From NCBI GenBank assembly GCA_035695045.1, contig DASSEX010000080.1:1-64000 (forward strand): a DNA stretch of 64,000 nucleotides. Direction: 5' to 3'. This stretch comes from DASSKP01 sp035695045 (GTDB lineage Bacteria > Actinomycetota > Actinomycetes > JAFAQI01). The position numbers and the translations under genes are program-made. The notes under the pieces are model-generated. The model ran no database searches. It worked only from the letters and a program-made list of their open reading frames with translations, and had not been told where the DNA came from. Of the stretch, positions 42,023 to 50,788 are shown piece by piece (the stretch's first letter is position 1; the number at the start of each line of letters is the position of its first letter).

Positions 42023-43581
42023 GATCTCTGCCTTCCGTCGGCGGAGCCGAACTGCTCCCTGAGCTTGTACTTCAGCACCTTGTTGAGGGTCTCGTTACGT
42101 GGCAGCTTGTCGACGACCTCGAGCCGCTCGGGGATCTTCTGCCGCATCAGCCCGGCCGCCGTGCACGCCGACACCATCTCGTCGAACGTCAAGGGCTCGC
42201 CGCCCTCCGGTGGTTCGACGACAGCGCACACCATCTCGCCGCGCTCCCGGTCGGGAAGACCGATCACCGCGACGTCGCCGACCTTCGGGTGGTTGAACAA
42301 GACGTCCTCGAGCTCGCGCGCCGAGATGTTCTCGCCCTTGCGGATGATGACGTCCTTGAGCCGACCGGTGAGCCTCAGGTGGCCGTCGGCACGCAGGACG
42401 CCGAGGTCACCCGTGCGGAACCATCCGTCGGCGTCGTACGCCTCCTTCGTGGTCGCCGCGTCCGTGTAGCCGCGGCACACGACCGGCCCGCGGACGCGGA
42501 CCTCTCCCTCCTCGTCCGGCCCGGCGACGGTCTCGTCCTCCTTGACGATGCGCACCTCCGCACCGAGCACCGGTCTGCCCTCGGTGTTGGCGAGCTGCTC
42601 GTCGGTGTCGTGCGGTGAGCCCATCGCGATCATCGGGATCTCGGTCATGCCGTATCCGTGGACGAGCTTCACACCCATCTCGCGCTCGACGTCGTAGAAC
42701 AGCTCAGGCGGCTTGGGTGCGCCGCCGCCGGACATGATGCGCAGCGACGGGATGACCTTCGCATCCGGCGACTTGCGTTGCTCGCCGAGGAACATCTGGT
42801 AGAACGCCGTGCTGCCGCCGCACATCGTCACGCCGAGGTCGCGATAGGTCGCCACGGCGTCCGCCGGCAGGAACGACTCGACCAGCACGGCGCCGAAACC
42901 CGCGGACAACATCATCAGCAGGTAGTCCGGGCCGCCGATGTGCGAGTAGGGGAAGGCGATCGAGCCGAGGTCGTCAGCCGACATGTCGAGTGCGGCCGCC
43001 AGACCGCGGCCGCCGGCCATCAGCGTCTGGTCGCTGTGCTGCACGCCCTTGGGCTCGCTGGTCGTGCCCGACGTGTAGTAGACCCAGCGAATGGCGTCAC
43101 CGTCCGCCGGTGCCGGAGGCAGCGTCGCCGGGTCTGCGGTTGGCAGCTCGTCGCCGAGCTCGATGACGGTGGGCGGCGAGTCGAGCTCCGCCGACAGGGC
43201 CTTCGCCATCGCCCCGAAGTCGCGGTCCTTCCAGACGCCGGGGACGAGGAAGTAGTCGGGTCGGCTCTGCCGCAGGACCGCACCGACCTCGCGCTCCCGG
43301 TAGAGATGCAGGACCGGGTTCTGGACGGCGCCGAGCCGCGCCAGCGCGAGCGAGACGAGGACGCTGTCGATGCGGGTCGGAAGCTGCCAGGTCACCTTCG
43401 TGCCCGGCCCGATGCCCTGCACCTGGAGTCCGGCCGCGGTGCGCTCGACGAGCTCCGCGCACTCGGTCCACGACACTCGTCGCCCCGCTGGGTCGAGCAG
43501 CATCGGGGCGTCGCCGGAGAGCTCCGCGCGGCGGCGTACCAGCTCCCAGATGGTCGGTGCTTCGAGCAGCTTCTCGCTCAT
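42019..43581 (-). CDS. Acyl-CoA synthetase (cyclohexanecarboxylate-CoA ligase-like)
   Basis: A 520-residue AMP-forming ligase. The P-loop is YYTSGTTSEPKG, with the adenine-binding HGYGMTEI, the GDLG...GRLKDVIIRKGENIS hinge and the catalytic lysine in LPRNETLNKVLKYKLREQ. The sequence type resembles ligases for alicyclic and steroid-derived acids. It should activate a carboxylic acid to its CoA-thioester, feeding the neighbouring hydratase and dehydrogenases. The ATG is divergent from the small SnoaL-like gene with 17 bases between them; no operator palindrome is visible there. Confidence 0.9.
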   Translation of the reverse strand: MSEKLLEAPTIWELVRRRAELSGDAPMLLDPAGRRVSWTECAELVERTAAGLQVQGIGPGTKVTWQLPTRIDSVLVSLALARLGAVQNPVLHLYREREVGAVLRQSRPDYFLVPGVWKDRDFGAMAKALSAELDSPPTVIELGDELPTADPATLPPAPADGDAIRWVYYTSGTTSEPKGVQHSDQTLMAGGRGLAAALDMSADDLGSIAFPYSHIGGPDYLLMMLSAGFGAVLVESFLPADAVATYRDLGVTMCGGSTAFYQMFLGEQRKSPDAKVIPSLRIMSGGGAPKPPELFYDVEREMGVKLVHGYGMTEIPMIAMGSPHDTDEQLANTEGRPVLGAEVRIVKEDETVAGPDEEGEVRVRGPVVCRGYTDAATTKEAYDADGWFRTGDLGVLRADGHLRLTGRLKDVIIRKGENISARELEDVLFNHPKVGDVAVIGLPDRERGEMVCAVVEPPEGGEPLTFDEMVSACTAAGLMRQKIPERLEVVDKLPRNETLNKVLKYKLREQFGSADGRQRS

Positions 43582-43598
43582 GGTGACAACCTAGGTTC

Positions 43599-44030
43599 GT
43601 GACGGACGAGGAGGCGATCCGCGACGTCGTCGCTCGCTACAACTTGTACGGCGACCGGGGCCGGTTCGACGAGCTGCTCGAGCTGTTCGCCGAGGATGCG
43701 ACGCTGGTGACCGACGAGGCGACCTACGTCGGTCGCGCGGCCATCAGGCAGTTGTTCATCAACAGCGCCGGCGCCGACCTGCAGCCGGAGCGCATCCGAC
43801 ACTTCACCAGCACGCTCGTCATCGACCGGACGGCCGCCGATCGCGCCTCGGTGCGCGCCTACTTCCAGGTGCTCACCGGTGAGGGCCTCGACCACTGGGG
43901 CACGTACCGCGACATCCTGGTCCGCGCCGGCGGGCGTTGGCTCTTCTCGCGCCGGGAGGTGCGGGTGGATGGCATGACTCCTGGCGGCTGGGCGGCCCGC
44001 CGCCTCGGCCGCGGTCATGAGGCGCCGTAG
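43599..44030 (+). CDS. SnoaL/NTF2-like protein
   Basis: A 143-residue NTF2-fold protein (DEEAIRDVVARYNLYGDRGRFDELLELFAEDATLV ... GRWLFSRREVRVDGM). The family includes ketosteroid isomerase-like and dehydratase-like enzymes; an early Asp/Tyr arrangement (VARYNLYGDRG) is compatible with either. It starts at a GTG 17 bases from the divergent ligase and converges, with a 16-base overlap, on the SDR gene. Function within the pathway unknown. Confidence 0.8.
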   Translation: MTDEEAIRDVVARYNLYGDRGRFDELLELFAEDATLVTDEATYVGRAAIRQLFINSAGADLQPERIRHFTSTLVIDRTAADRASVRAYFQVLTGEGLDHWGTYRDILVRAGGRWLFSRREVRVDGMTPGGWAARRLGRGHEAP

Positions 44031-44920
44031 ACCGGGGCGGGTGACGGCGCCTTGTCGAGCAGGTCGGCCACGACCGGCCCGAGCTCGTCGGGGTTCCAGC
44101 GCGCGCCCTTGTCGACACGCGGACCGTGCTGCCAGCCGTCCGCGACGCTGACGATGCCGCCCTCGACCTCGAACACGCGGCCGGTGACGTCGCGGGACTC
44201 GTTGCTGCCGAGCCAGACGACCAGGGGTGAGACGTTGTCCGGAGCCATCGCGTCGAATCCGCTCTGGGGCGCCTTCATCATGTCCGGCATCGCGACTTCG
44301 GTCATCCGGGTGCGGGCCGCCGGTGCGATCGCGTTGACGGTCACGCCGTAACGCCCCATCTCGGCAGCCGCGACGAGAGTCAGCCCGACGATGCCGGCCT
44401 TCGCCGCGCTGTAGTTGCCCTGTCCGACGCTGCCCATGAGCCCGGCACCGGAGGAGGTGTTGATGACCCGCGCGTCGACGGCGTTGCCGGCCTTGGCCTG
44501 CTCGCGCCAGTAGCCGGCCGCATGTCGCATCGTGCAGAAGTGGCCGCGCAGGTGCACGCGGATGACGGCGTCCCACTCCTCGACCGACATGTTCGCCAGC
44601 ATCCGGTCGCGCAGGAAACCGGCGTTGTTGACGAGCACGTCGAGCGTTCCGAACTCGTCGATCGCCGTCTGCACGAGCCGGCCGGCGCCTTCCCAGTCGG
44701 CGACGTTGTCGGTGTTGGCGACAGCCTCGCCACCGGCGGCGCGGATCTCGTCGACGACCTGCTGCGCCGGGCCGGCCGACGACCCCTCGCCCTCGCGGGA
44801 CGTGCCGATGTCGTTGACGACCACCCGCGCACCTTCGCCCGCGAACGCCAGCGCGTGGGCGCGGCCGAGACCGTTGCCGGCGCCCGTCACGATGACGACC
44901 CGACCATCACACAGACTCAT
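44015..44920 (-). CDS. Short-chain dehydrogenase, Rv3548c-like
   Basis: A 301-residue SDR: TGAGNGLGRAHAL, VNDIGTSREG, NNAGFLRDRMLANMSVEEWDAVIRVHLRGHF, NTSSGAGLMGSVGQGNYSAAKAG. The RDRMLANM and GNYSAAKAG regions resemble the 3-hydroxyacyl-CoA dehydrogenase-like Rv3548c protein of the mycobacterial cholesterol region. A C-terminal extension (about 45 residues) ends in PVYGAS. It lies 22 bases after the upstream SDR gene, likely in one operon. NAD-dependent oxidation of a 3-hydroxyacyl-CoA is the probable reaction. Confidence 0.85.
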   Translation of the reverse strand: MSLCDGRVVIVTGAGNGLGRAHALAFAGEGARVVVNDIGTSREGEGSSAGPAQQVVDEIRAAGGEAVANTDNVADWEGAGRLVQTAIDEFGTLDVLVNNAGFLRDRMLANMSVEEWDAVIRVHLRGHFCTMRHAAGYWREQAKAGNAVDARVINTSSGAGLMGSVGQGNYSAAKAGIVGLTLVAAAEMGRYGVTVNAIAPAARTRMTEVAMPDMMKAPQSGFDAMAPDNVSPLVVWLGSNESRDVTGRVFEVEGGIVSVADGWQHGPRVDKGARWNPDELGPVVADLLDKAPSPAPVYGAS

Positions 44921-44942
44921 TTGCGCGCCTCCGGCACGACCT

Positions 44943-45701
44943 TCATCGCAGGTACGCCTGTCCGCCGTCGGCCATCAGCGTCGAACCGGTGACATAGCTC
45001 GCGTCCTCGCTGAGCAGGAAGGCGACGGCGCGCCCGACGTCCTTCTCGAGGTCGCCCACGCGGCCCAGCGGGATCGTCGAGACGAAGTCGTCGAACTCCT
45101 TCGGCGCGAACTCGCTCCACATCTGCAGTCCCGGCGACATCCCGTTGGGGATCACGTTGTTGACGCGGATGCCGTCCTTGCCCCACTCCAGCGCCGCCAT
45201 CCGCGTCAGCGTGCGGATCATCTCCTTCGTGCCGGCGTAGAGCGTGAAGCCGGGAAGGTCGTTGCGCAGGGCGGACCCGGTGCCGAGGTTGACGACCGAC
45301 CCTCTGGACTCCTTGAGGGCGGGATAGGCCGCCTGCATGAACCACAGCGAGCCGAGGAACCCCGACTCCCAGGTGCGGCGCGCGTCTTTCTCCGTGATGT
45401 CGAGGACAGGTCCCAGCGCGACCATCTGCGCGTTGTTGACCAGGCCGTCGATTCGCCCGAAGCGCCCGGTCGTCTGCGCGATGCACGCGTCGACCTGGTC
45501 GCGGTGGCGGACGTCGCACTGCACGGCGAGCGCCTCGACTCCTCGCGCGCGGACCTCTTCCGCGGTCTTCTCGACCTTGTCGAGAGTCCGGCCGGCCGCG
45601 ACGATGTGCGCGCCCTCGGCCGCACAGGCGAACGCGATGCCCTGACCGATGCCCTGCCCGGCACCCGTGACGAGCACCACCTTGCCGTCGAGCCTGCCCA
45701 C
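44943..45701 (-). CDS. Short-chain dehydrogenase/reductase
   Basis: A 252-residue SDR with TGAGQGIGQGIAFACAAEG, NNAQMVALGPVLDI (NNAQ in place of NNAG), YAGTKEM and the C-terminal SYVTGSTLMADGGQAYLR. GGGAGG lies five bases before the GTG at 45701, which fixes the start; the longer open frame shadows the divergent gene. It is probably the first gene of the operon with the Rv3548c-like SDR, under the operator at 45716-45732 shared with the divergent FadE pair. Confidence 0.85.
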   Translation of the reverse strand: MGRLDGKVVLVTGAGQGIGQGIAFACAAEGAHIVAAGRTLDKVEKTAEEVRARGVEALAVQCDVRHRDQVDACIAQTTGRFGRIDGLVNNAQMVALGPVLDITEKDARRTWESGFLGSLWFMQAAYPALKESRGSVVNLGTGSALRNDLPGFTLYAGTKEMIRTLTRMAALEWGKDGIRVNNVIPNGMSPGLQMWSEFAPKEFDDFVSTIPLGRVGDLEKDVGRAVAFLLSEDASYVTGSTLMADGGQAYLR

Positions 45702-45715
45702 GGCGACCTCCCGTT

Positions 45716-45732
45716 TCTGACGCGGCGTCAGA
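45716..45732. promoter_or_regulatory. Palindromic operator 6 (TCTGACG-N3-CGTCAGA)
   Basis: Perfect seven-base inverted repeat around CGG. It sits between the divergent SDR operon (GTG 45701) and the acyl-CoA dehydrogenase pair (GTG 45753), 15 and 21 bases from their starts. Same motif as sites 1-5. Confidence 0.75.
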
Positions 45733-45752
45733 TTACCCGTTATCGTCATCTG

Positions 45753-46946
45753 GTGGACCTGCGCTACTCGTCGGCGGAGCTGGCGTTCCGCGACGAGCTG
45801 CGCCAGTGGCTGTCGGCGACGCTGCCGACGCTGCCGGCCAAGCCGGCTGCCGACGACTGGCCGGCGCGGCGTGCCTACGACACCGCGTGGCAGCGCAAGC
45901 TCCACGACGCCGGCTACGCCGGCATCAACTGGCCGAAGGAGCACGGCGGCCGCGGGGCCACGCCGACGGAGCACCTGATCTTTCTCGAGGAGACCGAGCG
46001 CGCGGGGGCGCCGTACGTCGGCGTCAACTTCGTCGGCCTGCTCCATGCCGGTCCCACGCTGATCGCCGAGGCGTCGGACGAGCAGCGGTCGGCGCATCTG
46101 CCCGCGATCCTTCGCGGCGACGAGGTGTGGTGCCAGGGCTTCAGCGAACCGACGGCGGGCTCCGACCTCGCCTCCCTGCGGACGCGTGCGGTCCGCGACG
46201 GTGACCACTACGTCGTCACCGGCCACAAGCTCTGGACGTCGTACGCGACCGTCGCGGACTACTGCGAGCTGCTGGTGCGGACCGATCCGGACGCACCGAA
46301 GCACAAGGGCATCACGTGGCTGGTCATGCCGATGGACTCCCCCGGCATCGAGATCCGGCCGCTCAAGACGGTGCTGGGCTCGAGCGAGTTCAGCGAGATG
46401 TACCTCGACGAGGTGCGCATCCCCGTCGCCAACCGCGTGGGCGAGGAGAACGACGGCTGGCGGGTCACGATGGTCACGCTGTCGTTCGAGCGCGGGACAG
46501 CCTGGGTCGACCAGATCGTCGACTCGGTGCGGCTCGTCGGCGACCTGGCGACGATCGCGAAGAAGGTGACCCGACGGTCGGCGACGGCGTGGGACGACGT
46601 CGGCCTGCGCCGTGACATCGCCCATCTGGCGGCGGAGTTCGACGCCCTGTGGGCGCTGACCAAACGCGGTGTCTCGGAGGCGTCCGCGTCACCGACCGGG
46701 GTGCCCGGCGTCGGTGCTTCGGTGCTGAAGCTGCGCTACACGGAGGCCCGACAGCGGCTGATGGACCTCGCGGCGCGCGCGCTCGGCCGGGCGTCGTTGT
46801 CGCGCGCCGACATCGGCGGCCTGCCGGGGGGCGAGTTCATCGAGGAGCGGGTCAACTCGCTCTCCTACACGATCGCGGCGGGCACGTCGCAGATCCAGCG
46901 CAACATCATCGGCGAACGCATCCTCGGTCTGCCGAGGGAGCGTTGA
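45753..46946 (+). CDS. Acyl-CoA dehydrogenase, large subunit of a pair
   Basis: A 397-residue acyl-CoA dehydrogenase: WCQGFSEPTAGSDLASLRTRAV, TGHKLWTSYATVADYCELLVRTDP, and the C-terminal YTIAAGTSQIQRNIIGERILGLPRE. The start is the GTG at 45753, which gives the family's usual VDLRYSSAELAFRDE beginning. It is followed one base after its stop by a shortened FadE, the arrangement of alpha2beta2 steroid acyl-CoA dehydrogenases. The operator lies 21 bases upstream. Confidence 0.88.
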   Translation: MDLRYSSAELAFRDELRQWLSATLPTLPAKPAADDWPARRAYDTAWQRKLHDAGYAGINWPKEHGGRGATPTEHLIFLEETERAGAPYVGVNFVGLLHAGPTLIAEASDEQRSAHLPAILRGDEVWCQGFSEPTAGSDLASLRTRAVRDGDHYVVTGHKLWTSYATVADYCELLVRTDPDAPKHKGITWLVMPMDSPGIEIRPLKTVLGSSEFSEMYLDEVRIPVANRVGEENDGWRVTMVTLSFERGTAWVDQIVDSVRLVGDLATIAKKVTRRSATAWDDVGLRRDIAHLAAEFDALWALTKRGVSEASASPTGVPGVGASVLKLRYTEARQRLMDLAARALGRASLSRADIGGLPGGEFIEERVNSLSYTIAAGTSQIQRNIIGERILGLPRER

Positions 46947-46947
46947 C

Positions 46948-47862
46948 GTGAACTTCCTTCCGACCTCGGAGCAGCTCGATCTGCAGCAGGGGGTGCGCGA
47001 GCTGCTCGACGCGCGCTTCCCGCTGGAGAAGCTGCCAGGCGGCTTCGCCGCCGACGTGTGGCGCTCTCTCGCCGAGACCGGCGTCTTCTCGTTGCGCACC
47101 GACCTCGAGCTCGGTCTCGCCGATACCGTCCTCGTGTTCGAGGAGCTCGGTCGCGCCTGTGTGCCGGGTCCACTCGTCGGCACGCTGCTCATGGCCGGCC
47201 GAGCCGACGGGCCGGTGACCGTGGCCGATGCGGCCGAGCAACCGCTGCTGGTTCCGCACCTCGACGTCTCCTCGTCCGTGCTGCTGTTCGACGGCGATGT
47301 CGCGCGGCTGTGCGCTGCATCGGCGCTGTCCGGCCCGGTCGTCGCCGAGCCGGTCGATCCGCTGACGCCGCTGCACGAAGTCGTCGCCCTGCCGGCCGGC
47401 GAGGTCGTTGCCCGTGGCGACAAGGTGGAGGTCCTGCGGCGTGACGGCGCGCTGCTGACCGCCGCACTCCAGGTCGGCATCGCGGCGCGGTTGACCGATC
47501 TCGCGGTCGACTACGCGAAGCAACGTGAGCAGTTCGGCCGGACGATCGGCTCGTTCCAGGCGGTGAAGCACATCTGCGCGGACATGTTCGTCCGCACCGA
47601 GATCGCCCGGGTCGCCCTCCACGCCGCAGCGGTCAGCTGTGACGACGAGTCCGTCGGTGCCGCCTCGCGTGCAGTGGCCGGCGCCAAGCTGCTCGCCGAC
47701 GAGGCGGCCACAGTCAACAGCCGTTCGTGCGTGCAGGTCCACGGCGGCATGGGCTTCACGTGGGAGGTGCCGGTGCACTTCTTCCTCAAGCGCGCCTGGC
47801 TGCACGCGACGGAGTTCGGCACGGCGGACGACCACGCCGAGGCGCTCGCCGAGCTGCTGTGA
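46948..47862 (+). CDS. Acyl-CoA dehydrogenase, small subunit of a pair
   Basis: A 304-residue acyl-CoA dehydrogenase-fold protein. The C-terminal domain is well kept (VDYAKQREQFGRTIGSFQAVKHICADMFV; VQVHGGMGFTWEVPVHFFLKRAWLH), while the N-terminal and middle domains are short, with few FAD-contact motifs. This matches the partner subunit of heteromeric FadE enzymes, each active site being shared with the large subunit. It overlaps the ligase gene that follows by 4 bases. Confidence 0.85.
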   Translation: MNFLPTSEQLDLQQGVRELLDARFPLEKLPGGFAADVWRSLAETGVFSLRTDLELGLADTVLVFEELGRACVPGPLVGTLLMAGRADGPVTVADAAEQPLLVPHLDVSSSVLLFDGDVARLCAASALSGPVVAEPVDPLTPLHEVVALPAGEVVARGDKVEVLRRDGALLTAALQVGIAARLTDLAVDYAKQREQFGRTIGSFQAVKHICADMFVRTEIARVALHAAAVSCDDESVGAASRAVAGAKLLADEAATVNSRSCVQVHGGMGFTWEVPVHFFLKRAWLHATEFGTADDHAEALAELL

Positions 47863-49343
47863 GCTCTCTTGCCTCACTGTCCGGCCGATCACCGAACGAC
47901 ATCGCGGTCGAGGACGGCGTACGACGGCTGACGTGGGCGGAGCTCGACGCCCGCTCGCTCGCGGTGGCCCACGGCCTCGGGACCGCCGGGGCTGCATCCG
48001 GGTCGCACGTCGCGATATCCGTGGGCAACCGGGTCGAGTTCGTCGAAGCCGTCATCGGCGCCTGGCGGGCAGGCTGCGCCTACACGCCGCTGAAGACGAG
48101 CTGGACCGCGGACGAGGTCGGCGTCGTCCTCGACGACGCGTCGACCAAGGTGGTCGTGACCGACCGCGACGGAGCGCGTTCCGCAGCTGCTTCGCGCGGG
48201 GTTGTGGTCATCGACGTGGACAGCGGCTACGAGGAGTGGCTCGCCGCGCAGCCCGATGCCCCGCTCGAGGACCGCTGTGGCTACAAGCTGCCGTTCACGT
48301 CGGGGACGACCGGCCGTCCGAAGCCCGTCGTCATGAGCGGATCGGGGACGACGCCGTTCTCCGCCGGCTGGCAGGGCATCGCACGCTATGCCGAGCTCTT
48401 GGGCCTGCCCGGCGACGGCGTGCACCTGTTCGTCTCCCGCCTGTTCAACGGCGCACCGCAGACGTTCGGGTTCGGTGCGCTGGCACGTGGCGCGACCCTG
48501 CGCATCCTGCCGCGATGGGACGCGCGTGCCGCACTGTCGGCGTTCGCGGATCGCGACGTGACGTCCACCATCATGGTGCCGACGATGTTCCGCCAGCTGC
48601 TCGCGCTGCCCGACGTCGACCGCTCGTCCTCACCGGCTCCGGGCCTGCGCACGTTGCTGCACGGCGGCGAACCGTGCCCGCTCCCGGTGAAGCAGGCGAT
48701 CGCGGACTGGTTCGGCGACGTGCTGGTGGAGTACTACGGCTTCACCGAAGGCGGCATGACGCTCGTCCGCGCGGACGAGTGGCAGTCGCGCCCCGGCACG
48801 GTCGGGCGACCGCTGCCCGGCCTGCACGTCGAGATCCGCGCGGACGACGGGTCCGTCGTGCCTGCCGGGACAGAGGGAACGGTCTACTTCCGCACCGACG
48901 GCGGGCGACGGTTCCGCTACGGCGGTGACGACGCGAAGACGGAGTCGGCACACGTCGGCGACGCGTTCACCGTCGGCGACATCGGCCGGGTCGACGACGA
49001 CGGCTTCCTTTATCTCTCCGGCCGCGCGGCAGACGTCGTGATCTCGGCCGGGGTCAACATCTACCCGGCCGAGATCGAAGCCGCACTGAGCGACGTGGCC
49101 GGAGTCGTTGACCTGTGTGCTGTCGGCGCGCCGGACGACGAGCGGGGGGAGATCGTCGTGCTGCACGTCGTGCTGGGCGAGGGCACGCTGCTTCCCGACG
49201 TGGTCGACGCACTCGAGGCCGCCGCCGAGCAACGGCTGGCGCCGTACAAGCGGCCTCGCGAGATCGTCGTCGACGCCGAGCTCCCCCGCGACCCGACCGG
49301 CAAGCTGCTCCGCCGCGTCCTCCGTGACGCCGTGCGTCACTGA
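47859..49343 (+). CDS. Acyl-CoA ligase (FadD-type)
   Basis: A 494-residue AMP-forming ligase. The P-loop is FTSGTTGRPK, followed by EYYGFTEGG, the GDIGRVDDDGFLYLSGRAADVVISAGVNIYPAEIE hinge and the lysine in LPRDPTGKLLRR. The GTG at 47859 overlaps the FadE stop (GTGA). As third gene after the FadE pair, it should activate the acid on which that dehydrogenase acts. It converges on the ABC ATPase gene with a 7-base overlap. Confidence 0.9.
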   Translation: MSSLASLSGRSPNDIAVEDGVRRLTWAELDARSLAVAHGLGTAGAASGSHVAISVGNRVEFVEAVIGAWRAGCAYTPLKTSWTADEVGVVLDDASTKVVVTDRDGARSAAASRGVVVIDVDSGYEEWLAAQPDAPLEDRCGYKLPFTSGTTGRPKPVVMSGSGTTPFSAGWQGIARYAELLGLPGDGVHLFVSRLFNGAPQTFGFGALARGATLRILPRWDARAALSAFADRDVTSTIMVPTMFRQLLALPDVDRSSSPAPGLRTLLHGGEPCPLPVKQAIADWFGDVLVEYYGFTEGGMTLVRADEWQSRPGTVGRPLPGLHVEIRADDGSVVPAGTEGTVYFRTDGGRRFRYGGDDAKTESAHVGDAFTVGDIGRVDDDGFLYLSGRAADVVISAGVNIYPAEIEAALSDVAGVVDLCAVGAPDDERGEIVVLHVVLGEGTLLPDVVDALEAAAEQRLAPYKRPREIVVDAELPRDPTGKLLRRVLRDAVRH

Positions 49344-50788
49344 CGTTTGTCACTGCCGAGGTACGCCGCCGCGATCCGCGCCGGGTCTGCGGCAAGCGCG
49401 GCGCCGGTGTCACTGAGGACGATGCGCCCGGCGACGAGCACGTAAGCGCGGTCAGCGACCGAGAGCGCAAGATCTGCGTGCTGCTCGGCGAGCAGGATCG
49501 CCGTCCCCCTCTCGGCGAGACGGGACAACGCCGGCATCAGCTCCGCGACGACGACGGGCGCGAGCCCGAGGCTCAGCTCGTCCACGATGAGCAACCTCGG
49601 TCGCCGGGCCAGCGCGCGGGCGAGTGCGAGCAGCTGCTGCTCGCCCCCGGACAGCCGACCGGCCGCCCGCCGCAGCACCGGCTGGAGCCCCGGCAGCAGG
49701 TCGAGCGTGTCTGCGACCGCCGCCCGGTCCGAGGTCATCAACCGCAGGTTCTCCTCGACGGTGAGGCCGCCGAAGACCCGGTGCTCCTGCAGGACGTGCG
49801 CGACACCGCGGCGGGCCTGCCGGAAGCCACCGCCGCGCAACGGCTCGCCGAGCACCTCGATCCGGCCGTGGACGTGCGGCACCGCGCCGGACACCGCGAG
49901 CAGGGTCGTGGTCTTTCCCGCGCCGTTGGGACCCAGCAACGCCACGATCTCGCCCTGCCCCACCTCCAGGTCGACGTCGCGCACGACCGGCGCGGCCCCG
50001 TAACCCGCGCTCAGACCACTCACGGCGAGCGCCGGTGCCCTCCCTTCAGCGGCCCGCTGTCGGCCCTCGCTCACGGCCGGCGCCCGGCTGCCACCGACAT
50101 ATGCGGCCGCGACAGCCGAGTCCTTGCGGATCGCATCGGGGTCTCCGTCAGCGATCAGCCGACCGAAGTCGAGAACGAGCACGCGTTCGCAGGTCTGCAG
50201 GACGAGAGCGAGATCATGGTCGACGAGCAGCACGGCCGTGCCTGCCGCAGCGATCTGCGGCAGGACGGACATGAGCTCGCGGCGCTCGGCCGTGTCGAGA
50301 CCGGCGGCTGGTTCGTCGAGGAGCAGCAACCGTGGACGAGCGGCGAGCGCCCGGGCCATGGCGAGACGTTTGCGCTCACCGTGCGGCAACGCGCCGGCCA
50401 GCCGGGAGTCGTCCCCGGACAGCCCGACAGTTGCAGCCGCCGCTCGACCGTCCGCGGCGCCCCTGCCGGCAGACTCGGTGGCCACCAGCAGGTTCTCGGC
50501 CACGCTCAGCTCGTCGAACAGCTCGATGGACTGGAACGTCCTGCCGATCCCCATTGCCGCTCGCCGGTGCGGGGTCAGGTCGTCGACGCACGTGCCTGCG
50601 ATGCGCACGCTCCCGCACGAGGTGCGCACGTAGCCGCCGACTACGTCGAGCAACGTCGTCTTGCCGGCGCCGTTCGGTCCGATGAGGCCGGTGACGGAGC
50701 CTTCGCGCACGTCGAAGGACACGTCGCTCAGAGCGTGCAGCTCACCGAAGGAGACGGAGACGCCGTCGACGGAGAGCACCGACGTCAT
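49337..50788 (-). CDS. Branched-chain-type ABC importer, fused ATPases (LivG-LivF)
   Basis: A 483-residue protein with two complete ABC ATPase domains. Domain 1 has Walker A GPNGAGKT at 37-44, signature LPHGERKR (degenerate for LSGGQ), and LLLLDEPAAGLD. Domain 2 begins near residue 255, with a second GPNGAGKT near 290, signature LSGGEQQ and LLIVDELSLGL. Domain 1 resembles LivG and domain 2 LivF. In most bacteria these are separate genes; here they are one polypeptide, guaranteeing a 1:1 heterodimer. The gene overlaps the permease gene by 4 bases. Confidence 0.9.
   Translation of the reverse strand: MTSVLSVDGVSVSFGELHALSDVSFDVREGSVTGLIGPNGAGKTTLLDVVGGYVRTSCGSVRIAGTCVDDLTPHRRAAMGIGRTFQSIELFDELSVAENLLVATESAGRGAADGRAAAATVGLSGDDSRLAGALPHGERKRLAMARALAARPRLLLLDEPAAGLDTAERRELMSVLPQIAAAGTAVLLVDHDLALVLQTCERVLVLDFGRLIADGDPDAIRKDSAVAAAYVGGSRAPAVSEGRQRAAEGRAPALAVSGLSAGYGAAPVVRDVDLEVGQGEIVALLGPNGAGKTTTLLAVSGAVPHVHGRIEVLGEPLRGGGFRQARRGVAHVLQEHRVFGGLTVEENLRLMTSDRAAVADTLDLLPGLQPVLRRAAGRLSGGEQQLLALARALARRPRLLIVDELSLGLAPVVVAELMPALSRLAERGTAILLAEQHADLALSVADRAYVLVAGRIVLSDTGAALAADPARIAAAYLGSDKRQ

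Noticed and set aside
42019..43581. Naming this acyl-CoA ligase FadD3
   Set aside because: It lacks the overall similarity I would expect to FadD3, so only the family is claimed; the same applies to the ligase at 47859.
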